This document shows positions 1 through 6,078 of a stretch of 6,078 nt of DNA, one piece after another. The stretch's first letter is position 1, and every line of letters begins with the position of its first letter. A model generated the notes under the pieces. It saw nothing but the letters and a program-made list of their open reading frames with translations, was not told the DNA's origin and did not search any database. The DNA lies in the NCBI GenBank assembly GCA_022615595.1, contig JAKEGI010000133.1, forward strand, positions 1-6,078, in the 5' to 3' direction. The position numbers were made by a program, and so were the translations under genes. The stretch is from Bacteroidales bacterium. GTDB lineage: Bacteria > Bacteroidota > Bacteroidia > Bacteroidales > VadinHA17.

Positions 1-312
1 GTTCCGGTGTCAAGAAATCATGTTGAGGGTGGATATCTCTATGATGATCTTCCCCGTGAAGTCATCAGTGGTGCCGGGCTCCTTATCAATACCACGCCTG
101 TTGGTATGGCGCCTAATATAGATGACTTACCTGCAATTGATTACAGTGCATTACATGAAGGACAAGTACTTTTTGATCTGATCTATAATCCGCGTCTGAC
201 ACAGTTTCTTGCCAGGGGAGCGGAGCGTGGCTGCCAGACCATGAATGGCGAGGAGATGTTTCATATTCAGGCAGAAATGGCCTGGAGAATATGGAACAGC
301 CCAGTCAGGTAA
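1..312 (+). CDS. aroE: Shikimate dehydrogenase, C-terminal part (5' end outside window)
   Basis: Shikimate dehydrogenase reduces 3-dehydroshikimate to shikimate with NADPH in the cytoplasmic shikimate pathway to aromatic amino acids. The reading frame is open from the first base, so only the last 103 residues are visible. Seen in this fragment (numbered from the first visible codon): a V-S-R-N stretch at 3-6 where the NADP-binding basic loop lies, the INTTPVGM motif at 29-36, the DLIYNP motif at 59-64, and the C-terminal NGEEM...Q segment at 82-90. The Asn-Gly and Gln there match the conserved end of the family that contacts the substrate. The missing part should hold the substrate-binding N-terminal domain and the glycine-rich dinucleotide loop. 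The gene is convergent with truA and its last 8 bases overlap the truA end. No terminator hairpin is evident after the stop. The GTG at base 7 is an internal codon, not a start. Confidence 0.93.
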   Translation, partial: VPVSRNHVEGGYLYDDLPREVISGAGLLINTTPVGMAPNIDDLPAIDYSALHEGQVLFDLIYNPRLTQFLARGAERGCQTMNGEEMFHIQAEMAWRIWNSPVR

Positions 313-1066
313 ACAGCGCCTCAGGATAATCAATTGCAATAAGTGACAGTCCGTGTGCAGGAGCAGATTGTCCCGCCAGTCCGCGGTCGCGTCCCCTAAT
401 TATCTCCTCAAACTCCTTCAGTGACAGCTTTCCCCTTCCCACGGGAATAAGGGTACCCACTATTGCCCTTACCATGTTTCTGAGGAAGCGGTCAGCGCTG
501 ATAGTAAATACAAGCCTTCCGGACTCCCATGACCAATGCGCAAAAGAGACCCTGCAGGTGTTGCTCTTGTTGCCGCCGTGAAGCCTGCTGAAGCTGGTGA
601 AGTCACTGTGATTCAACAGTATTGCTGATGCCTCATTAAGCAGGACGATATCCAGCTTCCAATAGAGAAGCCATGCGGTATCGGAGACGAAAGGATCCTT
701 TATTGTTGTTATTGTGTATCTGTAGGTCCGTGAAACGGCGTCAAAACGGGCATTTGCATCATGTTTAACCCTTACAATTCTGCTAACAGCTATATCGTCC
801 GGCAGCAGGCTGTTCAGGTTGTAGACAAGCTGCTGGTCCGTGTCAATCTCCCCCCTGGCAGTATCAAAATGAGCAACAAAGTATGATGCATGCACTCCTG
901 TGTCAGTCCTGCCGGCCCCTGTGACGTTTATCTGTTCACTGAGGACCGTGCTCAGGGCCTTGTTAATGACACCCTGCACGGTATGCTTGCCCGGCTGCAG
1001 CTGCCATCCGTTATAAGCTGTTCCCCTGTAAGAGAGGAACAGGAAATATCTTGTCACTGCACTCAT
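305..1066 (-). CDS. truA: tRNA pseudouridine synthase A
   Basis: TruA isomerises uridine to pseudouridine at positions 38-40 in the anticodon stem-loop of tRNAs. The product is 253 residues, slightly shorter than the roughly 270 of the E. coli enzyme. Seen: an N-terminal beta strand with Y-R-G-T-A-Y-N-G-W-Q (13-22), the catalytic motif GAGRTDTGVHA (50-60) with Asp55 as the expected nucleophile, the ARFDA segment (106-110), RTYRY (113-117) with the active-site Tyr115, and the C-terminal FLRNMVRAIVGTL block (194-206). The Y-P-E ending and the DFTSFSRLHGG segment (155-165) resemble Bacteroidota TruA proteins as I remember them. The ATG start fits the family N terminus; no Shine-Dalgarno sequence precedes it, as is common in Bacteroidota. 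It is divergent from the threonine aldolase gene and convergent with aroE. No key residue is missing. Confidence 0.96.
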   Translation of the reverse strand: MSAVTRYFLFLSYRGTAYNGWQLQPGKHTVQGVINKALSTVLSEQINVTGAGRTDTGVHASYFVAHFDTARGEIDTDQQLVYNLNSLLPDDIAVSRIVRVKHDANARFDAVSRTYRYTITTIKDPFVSDTAWLLYWKLDIVLLNEASAILLNHSDFTSFSRLHGGNKSNTCRVSFAHWSWESGRLVFTISADRFLRNMVRAIVGTLIPVGRGKLSLKEFEEIIRGRDRGLAGQSAPAHGLSLIAIDYPEALFT

Positions 1067-1143
1067 ATCACGTAAAGATAGCTAAAGAACATTTGAGCAC
1101 CTTCAGCTTTTGATTAAATTGCACAGTTTTTAATGCTATATGT
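1067..1143. promoter_or_regulatory. Divergent intergenic region with candidate promoter for the aldolase gene
   Basis: These 77 bases separate the start codons of truA (-) and the threonine aldolase gene (+) and should hold both promoters. For the + strand, TTTG at 1092-1095 followed after 19 bases by TAAATTG at 1115-1121 loosely resembles the Bacteroidota promoter pattern (TTTG, then TAnnTTTG), and would give a leader of about 15-20 bases. For the - strand, TATCTTTA (bases 1080 to 1073) resembles a -7 box but has no TTTG at the right distance, and it lies too close to the truA start for an ordinary leader. The region is A+T rich. I see no strong operator palindrome or riboswitch-like fold. 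The promoter calls are inference from motif resemblance only. Confidence 0.3.
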
Positions 1144-2193
1144 ATGAGTGATCAGAAACTGAAACGAGGCTTTGCCAGTGACAATAACTCAGGGGTTCAT
1201 CCAGCAGTGATGGAGGAGATAATGCGTGTCAACCATGGCCATACGGTTGGTTATGGCTCTGACCCCTTCACCGCCAGGGCTGTTAAACTGCTCAGGAAGG
1301 AACTTGGTGAGGATAGTGAGGTCAGCTTCGTCTTTACGGGCACAGCGGCCAATGTGCTTGGCCTGGCAGGAGTGACGCGCTCATGGAACTCAGTAATAAC
1401 GGCCTCTTCGGCTCATATCGAGGAGGATGAGTGCGGTGCACCGGAGAAGTTCACGGGGTGCAAGGTGCTTACGGTTGATACTCCTGACGGCAAACTGAGG
1501 CCTGATCTTCTGAGGCGCCATATGCACGGGTTCGGGTTTGAACACCACAGCCAGCCGGCAGTCATCTCAATCTCACAGTCGACTGAAATGGGTACTGTAT
1601 ACAGCGTCAATGAGATACGCGAACTGGCCGCTTTTGCTCATGATAACAGCATGCTTCTTCACATGGATGGTGCCCGCCTGGCTAACGCCGCGGTAAGTCT
1701 CGGACTGCCTTTCAGGGCATTTACAACAGACGCCGGTGTCGATGTTCTGTCATTCGGTGGTACAAAGAACGGAATGATGTACGGAGAGGCGGTCTGTTTC
1801 CTGAAGCCGGGACTGGCAGAGGGATTCAAATACCTTCGAAAGCAGGGCATGCAGCTTGCCTCGAAGATGCGTTTCATTGCGGCACAGTATATAGCCTATT
1901 TAAATAACGAACTATGGAAGGAGTGTGCATCCCATTCAAACATGATGGCACTTGAGCTTGAGAAACGGATAAGGATGATCAAAGGAGTGACCATAACCCA
2001 GAAAGTTGAATCGAACGGAATTTTTCTGATAATGCCGGAGGATGTTGCTGACAGGTTGAGCAGGGAATATTTCTTCTATCCCTGGAATGAAGAGTTATCA
2101 GAGTACCGGCTTATGACAAGCTGGGATACTGCTTCAGATGATATTATACAATTTGCAGATCGTCTGAGTGTTATGATGTCAGAACACAGGTAG
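1144..2193 (+). CDS. ltaE: Threonine aldolase family, PLP-dependent (low-specificity L-threonine aldolase)
   Basis: This enzyme belongs to the fold-type I PLP family that cleaves L-threonine or L-allo-threonine to glycine and acetaldehyde, and often other beta-hydroxy amino acids, in the cytoplasm. The 349 residues match the usual 330-360. Seen: an N-terminal F-A-S-D-N-N-S-G-V-H-P block (10-20), the FTGTAANVL cofactor-phosphate loop region (64-72), AHIEEDECGAPEK (90-102) whose His91 should stack on the PLP ring, the HMDGARLANA motif (173-182) with Asp175 and Arg178, the SFGGTKNG motif (203-210) with Lys208 as the Schiff-base lysine, and a C-terminal RLMTSWDT segment typical of the family. The ATG at 1144 starts 9 residues before the conserved block; an ATG at 1140 is in another frame. 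No Shine-Dalgarno site is visible. The gene appears monocistronic and ends 4 bases from the convergent nuo-linked unknown gene. Exact substrate and stereo-preference cannot be read from sequence, so the symbol is by family. Confidence 0.93.
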   Translation: MSDQKLKRGFASDNNSGVHPAVMEEIMRVNHGHTVGYGSDPFTARAVKLLRKELGEDSEVSFVFTGTAANVLGLAGVTRSWNSVITASSAHIEEDECGAPEKFTGCKVLTVDTPDGKLRPDLLRRHMHGFGFEHHSQPAVISISQSTEMGTVYSVNEIRELAAFAHDNSMLLHMDGARLANAAVSLGLPFRAFTTDAGVDVLSFGGTKNGMMYGEAVCFLKPGLAEGFKYLRKQGMQLASKMRFIAAQYIAYLNNELWKECASHSNMMALELEKRIRMIKGVTITQKVESNGIFLIMPEDVADRLSREYFFYPWNEELSEYRLMTSWDTASDDIIQFADRLSVMMSEHR

Positions 2194-2197
2194 CTTT

Positions 2198-2554
2198 TTA
2201 CTCGTACTGGTCGGCTGTTTCGATCTTCCCGTAGGTCCAGTACTGTACGAAAGTATCTCCTTCCTGCTCTCTCCAGTAGGCAGGGGTTACTATCTGACCA
2301 TCCTGTTTCAGAAGCGTCCTTTCATAGATGGCATAGACCGGGTTGAATACAATGTCTGTAACCCCGACAGTATAAAGAATTTCCTCTGTTCCTTCAGCCG
2401 GCGTCTCCTCCTTTATCTTCACCTCCAGCCTGTTGAAGGCGAGCAGGTCTCGCAGGAATTCCATCCTTTGGTGTGTGACGCCTGTCTCAATTATTGTACA
2501 GCGCATGCCGTCAATTTCTCCTATCTGGTGCTTGGCAGTGGTAAGTGATGTCAT
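2198..2554 (-). CDS. Conserved-looking hypothetical protein, last gene of the nuo operon
   Basis: I do not recognise the family of this 118-residue protein. It is soluble-looking: no signal peptide, no membrane segment, a single Cys (19), and clearly acidic (20 Asp/Glu against 11 Lys/Arg). The N-terminal half has a short strand-like stretch (R-C-T-I-I-E, 18-23), then a likely helix (28-40) and an L-E-V-K-I-K strand (43-48). The middle alternates like beta strands (ILYTVGVTDIVFNPVYAIY, 59-77). The C-terminal part is rich in aromatics (Y93-W94, Y105-W106, Y108, Y117). It starts 11 bases after the nuoN stop on the same strand, so co-transcription with the complex I genes is very likely. Coding reality is supported by position, by filling the space between nuoN and the convergent aldolase gene, and by its unbroken frame. 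A role linked to complex I is only a guess from position. No Shine-Dalgarno site is seen before the ATG. Confidence 0.8.
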   Translation of the reverse strand: MTSLTTAKHQIGEIDGMRCTIIETGVTHQRMEFLRDLLAFNRLEVKIKEETPAEGTEEILYTVGVTDIVFNPVYAIYERTLLKQDGQIVTPAYWREQEGDTFVQYWTYGKIETADQYE

Positions 2555-2565
2555 AACATGGAGTG

Positions 2566-3987
2566 TTAGATGCCGTAACTTAAATTTCTTATCATCTCAA
2601 AAATGCCGCTTGCGAAGCCTGTGACGATGATGCCGGCCAGGCATAGGGCAAGACCCAGCTTTGACATGGAATCGCTCTTAAACGGCTCGATTGGGGTCTC
2701 ATTCCGGTTAATGAACATGGCCTTGACCACCAGGAGGTAATAATAGAGGGCAATGATGGTATTAAGGACCGCGATTGTAACCAGGACGTAAAAGCCCTTT
2801 TCAGCAGCAGCAACGAAGAGGAAGAACTTTCCGAAGAAGCCGGCTACAGGAGGAATGCCTGCCAGCGAGAACATAGCAAGCATCATGGCGATGCTCAGTC
2901 CGGGATTGGTACGGTAGAGGCCGTCGTAATCATCCATGCTCTCCCTGCCTGTCTTATCGGCAATGATGCCCACAATGCCGAAGGCTGCGAGATTTGAAAA
3001 GATATATACAAGAGCGTAATAGATAACCGTGGTCATTCCAAGCTGGTTTCCACCCACAAAGCCCAGAAGGAAGAAGCCTGCCTGTGCTATTGACGAGAAG
3101 GCGAGGAAACGTTTCATGTTCTTCTGCCTCAGTGCAAACAGGTTCCCAATGGTGATCGTAAGTACGGCAATAACCCATACTGTCTTCTCCCAAGTGGCAA
3201 TGATAACGGGAAATACGGTGAAGAGGATGATGACAAAGATGAAGGCGGCAGCGCCTTTGCTTACCACCGAGAGGTAGGCTGTGACGTTGACCGGTGCTCC
3301 TTCATATACGTCAGCAGTCCACAGGTGGAATGGCACGAGTGACATCTTGAAACCCATCCCCGAGAAGAAAAAGATAAATCCCAGGATGACTAATGGCATA
3401 TCCCTGACCTCGGCAGCCACCTCTGAGAAATAGAGTGAACCAGTGGTTCCGTATATCATTGAAAGGCCAAACAAAAGTATGCCGGAAGAGAGCGATGAAG
3501 AGAGTATAAGCTTTATGCCCGCCTCCGCTGACCTGTTTTTAAATCTTTCGTAAGCGGCCAGTGCAGCCAGCGGGATGGTTGCCAGCTCAATTCCGATATA
3601 GAACATCAGGAAGTGGCCGGCGGAGATCATGAAGTTCATTCCTGTCAGCGTAGTCATGAGGAGCATGAAGTATTCATGGATCCTGTCACGGTTCTCAGGC
3701 CTTCCCAGCCATGTATAAGACTGGATGAAAACGATAAGTGTGCCTATATTCAGGATATTCTTCATGAGCGAGGTGGTGCGTGTTGCCCTGTACATATCTC
3801 CGAATATGCTTCCCTCAGGCAATGGAAGGAATCCGACAGCCGTAACGATCGCAAAAATGATTATTGCCAGACCTCTGACACGTTCCTTTCTTTCCTCTCT
3901 TGTGAAGACCTCTGCCAGGAGTATGATCAGAAATGCCAGTGTCAATAACAGTTCGTGGCGCATTATTGTAAAACTCTCAAGACTCAT
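2566..3987 (-). CDS. nuoN: NADH-quinone oxidoreductase subunit N (complex I antiporter-like subunit)
   Basis: NuoN is one of three antiporter-like membrane subunits of respiratory complex I, each thought to move one proton per NADH (or other donor) oxidised. The protein is 473 residues, normal for the family, and almost wholly hydrophobic, with about 14 membrane segments. Seen: the TM5 Glu in FYIGIELATIPL (Glu134), Lys159 in the following helix, the TM7 Lys in GMGFKMSLVPFHLW (Lys214) followed by TADVYEGAP (224-232), the TM8 Lys in SVVSKGAAAF (Lys244), and the TM12 Lys in GIPPVAGFFGKF (Lys387). All the pump residues known from E. coli NuoN thus have a counterpart. Position 302 is Gln in FSSIAQAGF, where E. 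coli has His. Met1 and Met9 are both possible starts; I kept the longer form, which is preceded by an A-rich AACAAA. It lies 39 bases after nuoM and 11 before the unknown last gene. Confidence 0.97.
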   Translation of the reverse strand: MSLESFTIMRHELLLTLAFLIILLAEVFTREERKERVRGLAIIIFAIVTAVGFLPLPEGSIFGDMYRATRTTSLMKNILNIGTLIVFIQSYTWLGRPENRDRIHEYFMLLMTTLTGMNFMISAGHFLMFYIGIELATIPLAALAAYERFKNRSAEAGIKLILSSSLSSGILLFGLSMIYGTTGSLYFSEVAAEVRDMPLVILGFIFFFSGMGFKMSLVPFHLWTADVYEGAPVNVTAYLSVVSKGAAAFIFVIILFTVFPVIIATWEKTVWVIAVLTITIGNLFALRQKNMKRFLAFSSIAQAGFFLLGFVGGNQLGMTTVIYYALVYIFSNLAAFGIVGIIADKTGRESMDDYDGLYRTNPGLSIAMMLAMFSLAGIPPVAGFFGKFFLFVAAAEKGFYVLVTIAVLNTIIALYYYLLVVKAMFINRNETPIEPFKSDSMSKLGLALCLAGIIVTGFASGIFEMIRNLSYGI

Positions 3988-4026
3988 TTTGTTGCAGGTT
4001 AATTTAAGTTCCTGTTATGCAATTTC

Positions 4027-5517
4027 TTATAATAGCTTATCTACAATAGGCATTACGCTGTCGCGAATAATGTCAGAGAGGTGCAGCGGAGCCATCCCGA
4101 TGTATATTATTCCGGCAAGGAGGCTGACGATAGAGAGCTTCTCATACCACTTTGCATCATTGAGAAGATCAAAATGATGATCACGTATCGGGCCAAGAAG
4201 GAGGATGGCGATAACTCTCAGGATATAAACGGCTGTTATCACTATTGACGATACTGCAATGATGGTTGCAATCCTGTGAAAATTGTCAGGATGTTCAAAT
4301 GCTCCGAAGAAGATGTTCATCTCGGCAACGAAGCCGCTGAGTCCCGGAAGGCCCAGCGATGCAAGTCCTGCTATGACGTAAGCCACACCAAGGAAGGGGA
4401 TTACCTTCATCAGTCCGCCCATCTCATTTATCATGCGTGTATGCGTTCTGCCGTAGATCATGCCGATGAGGGCAAAGAAGAGGGCCGTCATCAGTCCGTG
4501 CGAGATCATCTGTATCACAGCGCCTGTCATTGCCGTGCGGTTCATCATCAGCACTGCGAACAGCACCATGCCGCAATGGCTTACCGAGGAGTATGCATTG
4601 ATGTATTTGAGATCCTTCTGCACAATAGCGCCGAAAGCCCCATAGACAACACTGATTGTGGTGAGGATGATAAATATCCAGGCCATCTCATTGGCAGCCT
4701 CAGGCATCAGGAACATTGCCACCCTGAAGGCTCCGTAGCCTCCCAGTTTCATCAGCACTCCGGCGTGCAGCATTGATACTGCGGTAGGAGCGGACGAATG
4801 GCCGTCAGGTGACCAGGTATGAAGGGGGAAGAGGGCACCGAGAACGCCAAACCCGACAAAAGTGAAGGGGAAGAACCACCTCTGTGCCTCTATCGGAATT
4901 GTGATTTTGGATATCTCTAAAATATTGAATGTCAGTTCTCCGCCGTCGGGGGCCGAGTTGAAGTAGATACCGAAGAGGCCCACCATCAGGAGGGCGGATC
5001 CGCCCATCAGCATCAGGGTGAGTTTCATGGCTGCATACTCCTTCGGGCCGCTGCCCCAGATGCCGATAAGGATGTACATCGGGATTACAGCAAGTTCGTA
5101 AAAGAGGAACATGGTAAAGAGATCGAGCGAGATAAAGAATCCGAATACTCCCGTTGCCAGTAGGATGAGTGAGATAAAGAACTCCTTCCTCAGGTCATCC
5201 ATCTCCCACGATGCAAAGACCCCTGCAAAGACCACCACCGAGGTGAGGGCTATCATGGCAACAGAGATGCCGTCAACACCTACGGTATAGTAGATATTAA
5301 GGCTCCTGAACCATTCATAGCTGCTTATCATTACCATCTCATCAGTGACGCCGGCCTTGCGCAGTGCCACGTAGCTGTATACGATGATTGCGGAGACAAT
5401 AAGCTGGATGCCCATGCCAAATGCAGAAACAATCTTTGCCTGCCGTGCATCCTTAACAAACAAAATGCCTGTGATGGTAAGCAGCGGAATTATTACAAGC
5501 CAGGTTAATATATTCAT
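4027..5517 (-). CDS. nuoM: NADH-quinone oxidoreductase subunit M (complex I antiporter-like subunit)
   Basis: NuoM is the middle antiporter-like subunit of the complex I membrane arm. The 496 residues and about 14 hydrophobic segments fit the family. Seen: the TM5 Glu in FLFYELAVIPMY (Glu141), the block PLHTWSPDGHSSAPTAVSMLHAG (start His233, His240), the TM8 Lys in GVLMKLGGYG (Lys257), NAYSSVSHCG (His314), QMISHGLMTALFF (His340), and the TM12 Glu in GLSGFVAEMNIF (Glu399). Odd: in TM7 the lysine known as Lys234 in E. coli (in a V-K-M-P-V-V-P-L-H context) is Leu226 here (V-L-G-A-L-F-P-L-H), and no other Lys lies in that helix. The family's usual W-L-P-D-A-H is W-S-P-D-G-H. The start ATG follows a nuoL-nuoM spacer of 30 bases; an AAGGA there lies too far upstream to be a good ribosome site. 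It is co-oriented with nuoL and nuoN, most likely in one transcript. Confidence 0.97.
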   Translation of the reverse strand: MNILTWLVIIPLLTITGILFVKDARQAKIVSAFGMGIQLIVSAIIVYSYVALRKAGVTDEMVMISSYEWFRSLNIYYTVGVDGISVAMIALTSVVVFAGVFASWEMDDLRKEFFISLILLATGVFGFFISLDLFTMFLFYELAVIPMYILIGIWGSGPKEYAAMKLTLMLMGGSALLMVGLFGIYFNSAPDGGELTFNILEISKITIPIEAQRWFFPFTFVGFGVLGALFPLHTWSPDGHSSAPTAVSMLHAGVLMKLGGYGAFRVAMFLMPEAANEMAWIFIILTTISVVYGAFGAIVQKDLKYINAYSSVSHCGMVLFAVLMMNRTAMTGAVIQMISHGLMTALFFALIGMIYGRTHTRMINEMGGLMKVIPFLGVAYVIAGLASLGLPGLSGFVAEMNIFFGAFEHPDNFHRIATIIAVSSIVITAVYILRVIAILLLGPIRDHHFDLLNDAKWYEKLSIVSLLAGIIYIGMAPLHLSDIIRDSVMPIVDKLL

Positions 5518-5547
5518 ATTCAGATATTTTTCAGTGAATGATCCTTG

Positions 5548-6078
5548 TTATAATATATAGATGAACACCAGTGCCAGTGCAACGGCACCGGTCACAAATA
5601 CATAACCGTACTTCTGCAGCTGTCCTGACTGAAACCCTTTTATCATTGAGGAAACGGACTGGGTTACCCAGGCTATACCGTTCATCGTACCGTCAACAAC
5701 ATGCCTGTCAAACCATGCAACAGGATGTGATATATGTTTGAAGATGACCTTCTTCGTAACGAATATGTACATCTCATCGAAATAGAACTTATTGTAGGCC
5801 CACTTATAGGTCAGCCTGAATGTTGAGGCAATTCTGTCTGGAATAGTGTTCTCCTTCCTGTACATCACCCATGCAACAGTAATGCCTGCAAGACCAATGA
5901 GGATGGAGGGGATTGCGATGCTCCATTCGATGTGCGACTCGAAGGGAACGCCGTCTGAGGTGACCAGCTTGCTGAAAGGCAGGAAGCCTGCGAATACCGA
6001 TCCGAAAGCCAGTACCATGAGGGGCACTGTCATTACTGCCGGAGACTCATGCGGTGTGTGGTGATAGTGCCTGTCAAC
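5548..6078 (-). CDS. nuoL: NADH-quinone oxidoreductase subunit L, C-terminal part (5' end outside window)
   Basis: NuoL is the distal antiporter-like subunit of complex I and carries a long lateral amphipathic helix that runs along the membrane arm. The frame is open to the right edge of the window, so 176 C-terminal residues are visible. Seen: the H-E-S-P-A-V-M-T-V-P-L block near the start of the fragment, typical of NuoL just before its last core membrane segments. Then follow hydrophobic segments, a polar K-W-A-Y-N-K-F-Y-F-D-E stretch, and the long amphipathic region with V-V-D-G-T-M-N-G and G-F-Q-S-G-Q-L-Q-K-Y-G. The protein ends in one final membrane helix (VFVTGAVALALVFIYIL). That order matches the NuoL lateral helix and terminal anchor. 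The pump residues lie outside the window and cannot be judged. It precedes nuoM by 30 bases, giving the classic L-M-N order. The Met encoded at 6031-6033 is internal. Confidence 0.95.
   Translation of the reverse strand, partial: VDRHYHHTPHESPAVMTVPLMVLAFGSVFAGFLPFSKLVTSDGVPFESHIEWSIAIPSILIGLAGITVAWVMYRKENTIPDRIASTFRLTYKWAYNKFYFDEMYIFVTKKVIFKHISHPVAWFDRHVVDGTMNGIAWVTQSVSSMIKGFQSGQLQKYGYVFVTGAVALALVFIYIL

Noticed and set aside
1073..1080. TATCTTTA as a -7 promoter box for truA
   Set aside because: No TTTG partner at the expected distance, and the transcript would begin at or after the truA start codon.
2551..2559. Two-codon mini-frame (ATG TTA TGA) overlapping the start of the unknown gene on the - strand
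   Set aside because: Such tiny frames arise by chance, and nothing indicates translation or coupling.
3995..4014. CAGG...CCTG inverted repeat in the nuoM-nuoN spacer
   Set aside because: Only four pairs with a 12-base A+T-rich loop and no T-run; too weak to call a terminator, attenuator or operator.
3725..4177. 150-codon open frame on the + strand across the nuoN start and nuoM end
   Set aside because: It is mostly antisense to two confident genes, has no ribosome site and no recognisable domain; most likely a chance frame.
4276..4776. 166-codon open frame on the + strand, antisense to nuoM
   Set aside because: It lies wholly inside the well-supported nuoM gene. Its translation is rich in His and Cys in the way expected from reading opposite a hydrophobic gene, and it resembles no protein I know.

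Overview
The window looks like an ordinary chromosomal segment from a member of the Bacteroidota, probably Bacteroidales-like. The evidence for this is the style of the TruA and shikimate dehydrogenase proteins, moderate GC, and start codons preceded by A-rich stretches rather than clear Shine-Dalgarno sites. That assignment is inferred from protein flavour and is not proven. There is no RNA gene, insertion sequence, CRISPR array or other mobile feature that I can support.

Layout from left to right: (1) the 3' end of a shikimate dehydrogenase gene (aroE, + strand) enters from the left edge and overlaps by 8 bp, tail to tail, the end of truA (- strand, tRNA pseudouridine synthase A). (2) A 77-bp divergent intergenic region separates truA from a + strand PLP-dependent threonine aldolase gene. 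(3) Four bases past the aldolase stop lies the end of a large - strand block. Read in its own direction this block is nuoL (C-terminal part only, cut by the right edge), nuoM, nuoN and a small 118-residue protein of unknown function. Spacings in the block are 30, 39 and 11 bp, so it is very likely the distal end of a nuo (respiratory complex I) operon with the unknown gene as its last cistron.

NuoL, NuoM and NuoN are the three antiporter-like, proton-pumping subunits of the complex I membrane arm. NuoN keeps the charged residues expected of a pump channel. NuoM keeps the TM5 Glu, TM8 Lys and TM12 Glu but has Leu where the TM7 pump lysine is expected, with other changes around it. This is the most interesting observation in the window. 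The second is the unknown protein at the end of the operon. I see no clear evidence of a previously undescribed system; the rest is housekeeping metabolism (aromatic amino acid synthesis, tRNA modification, threonine/glycine metabolism).
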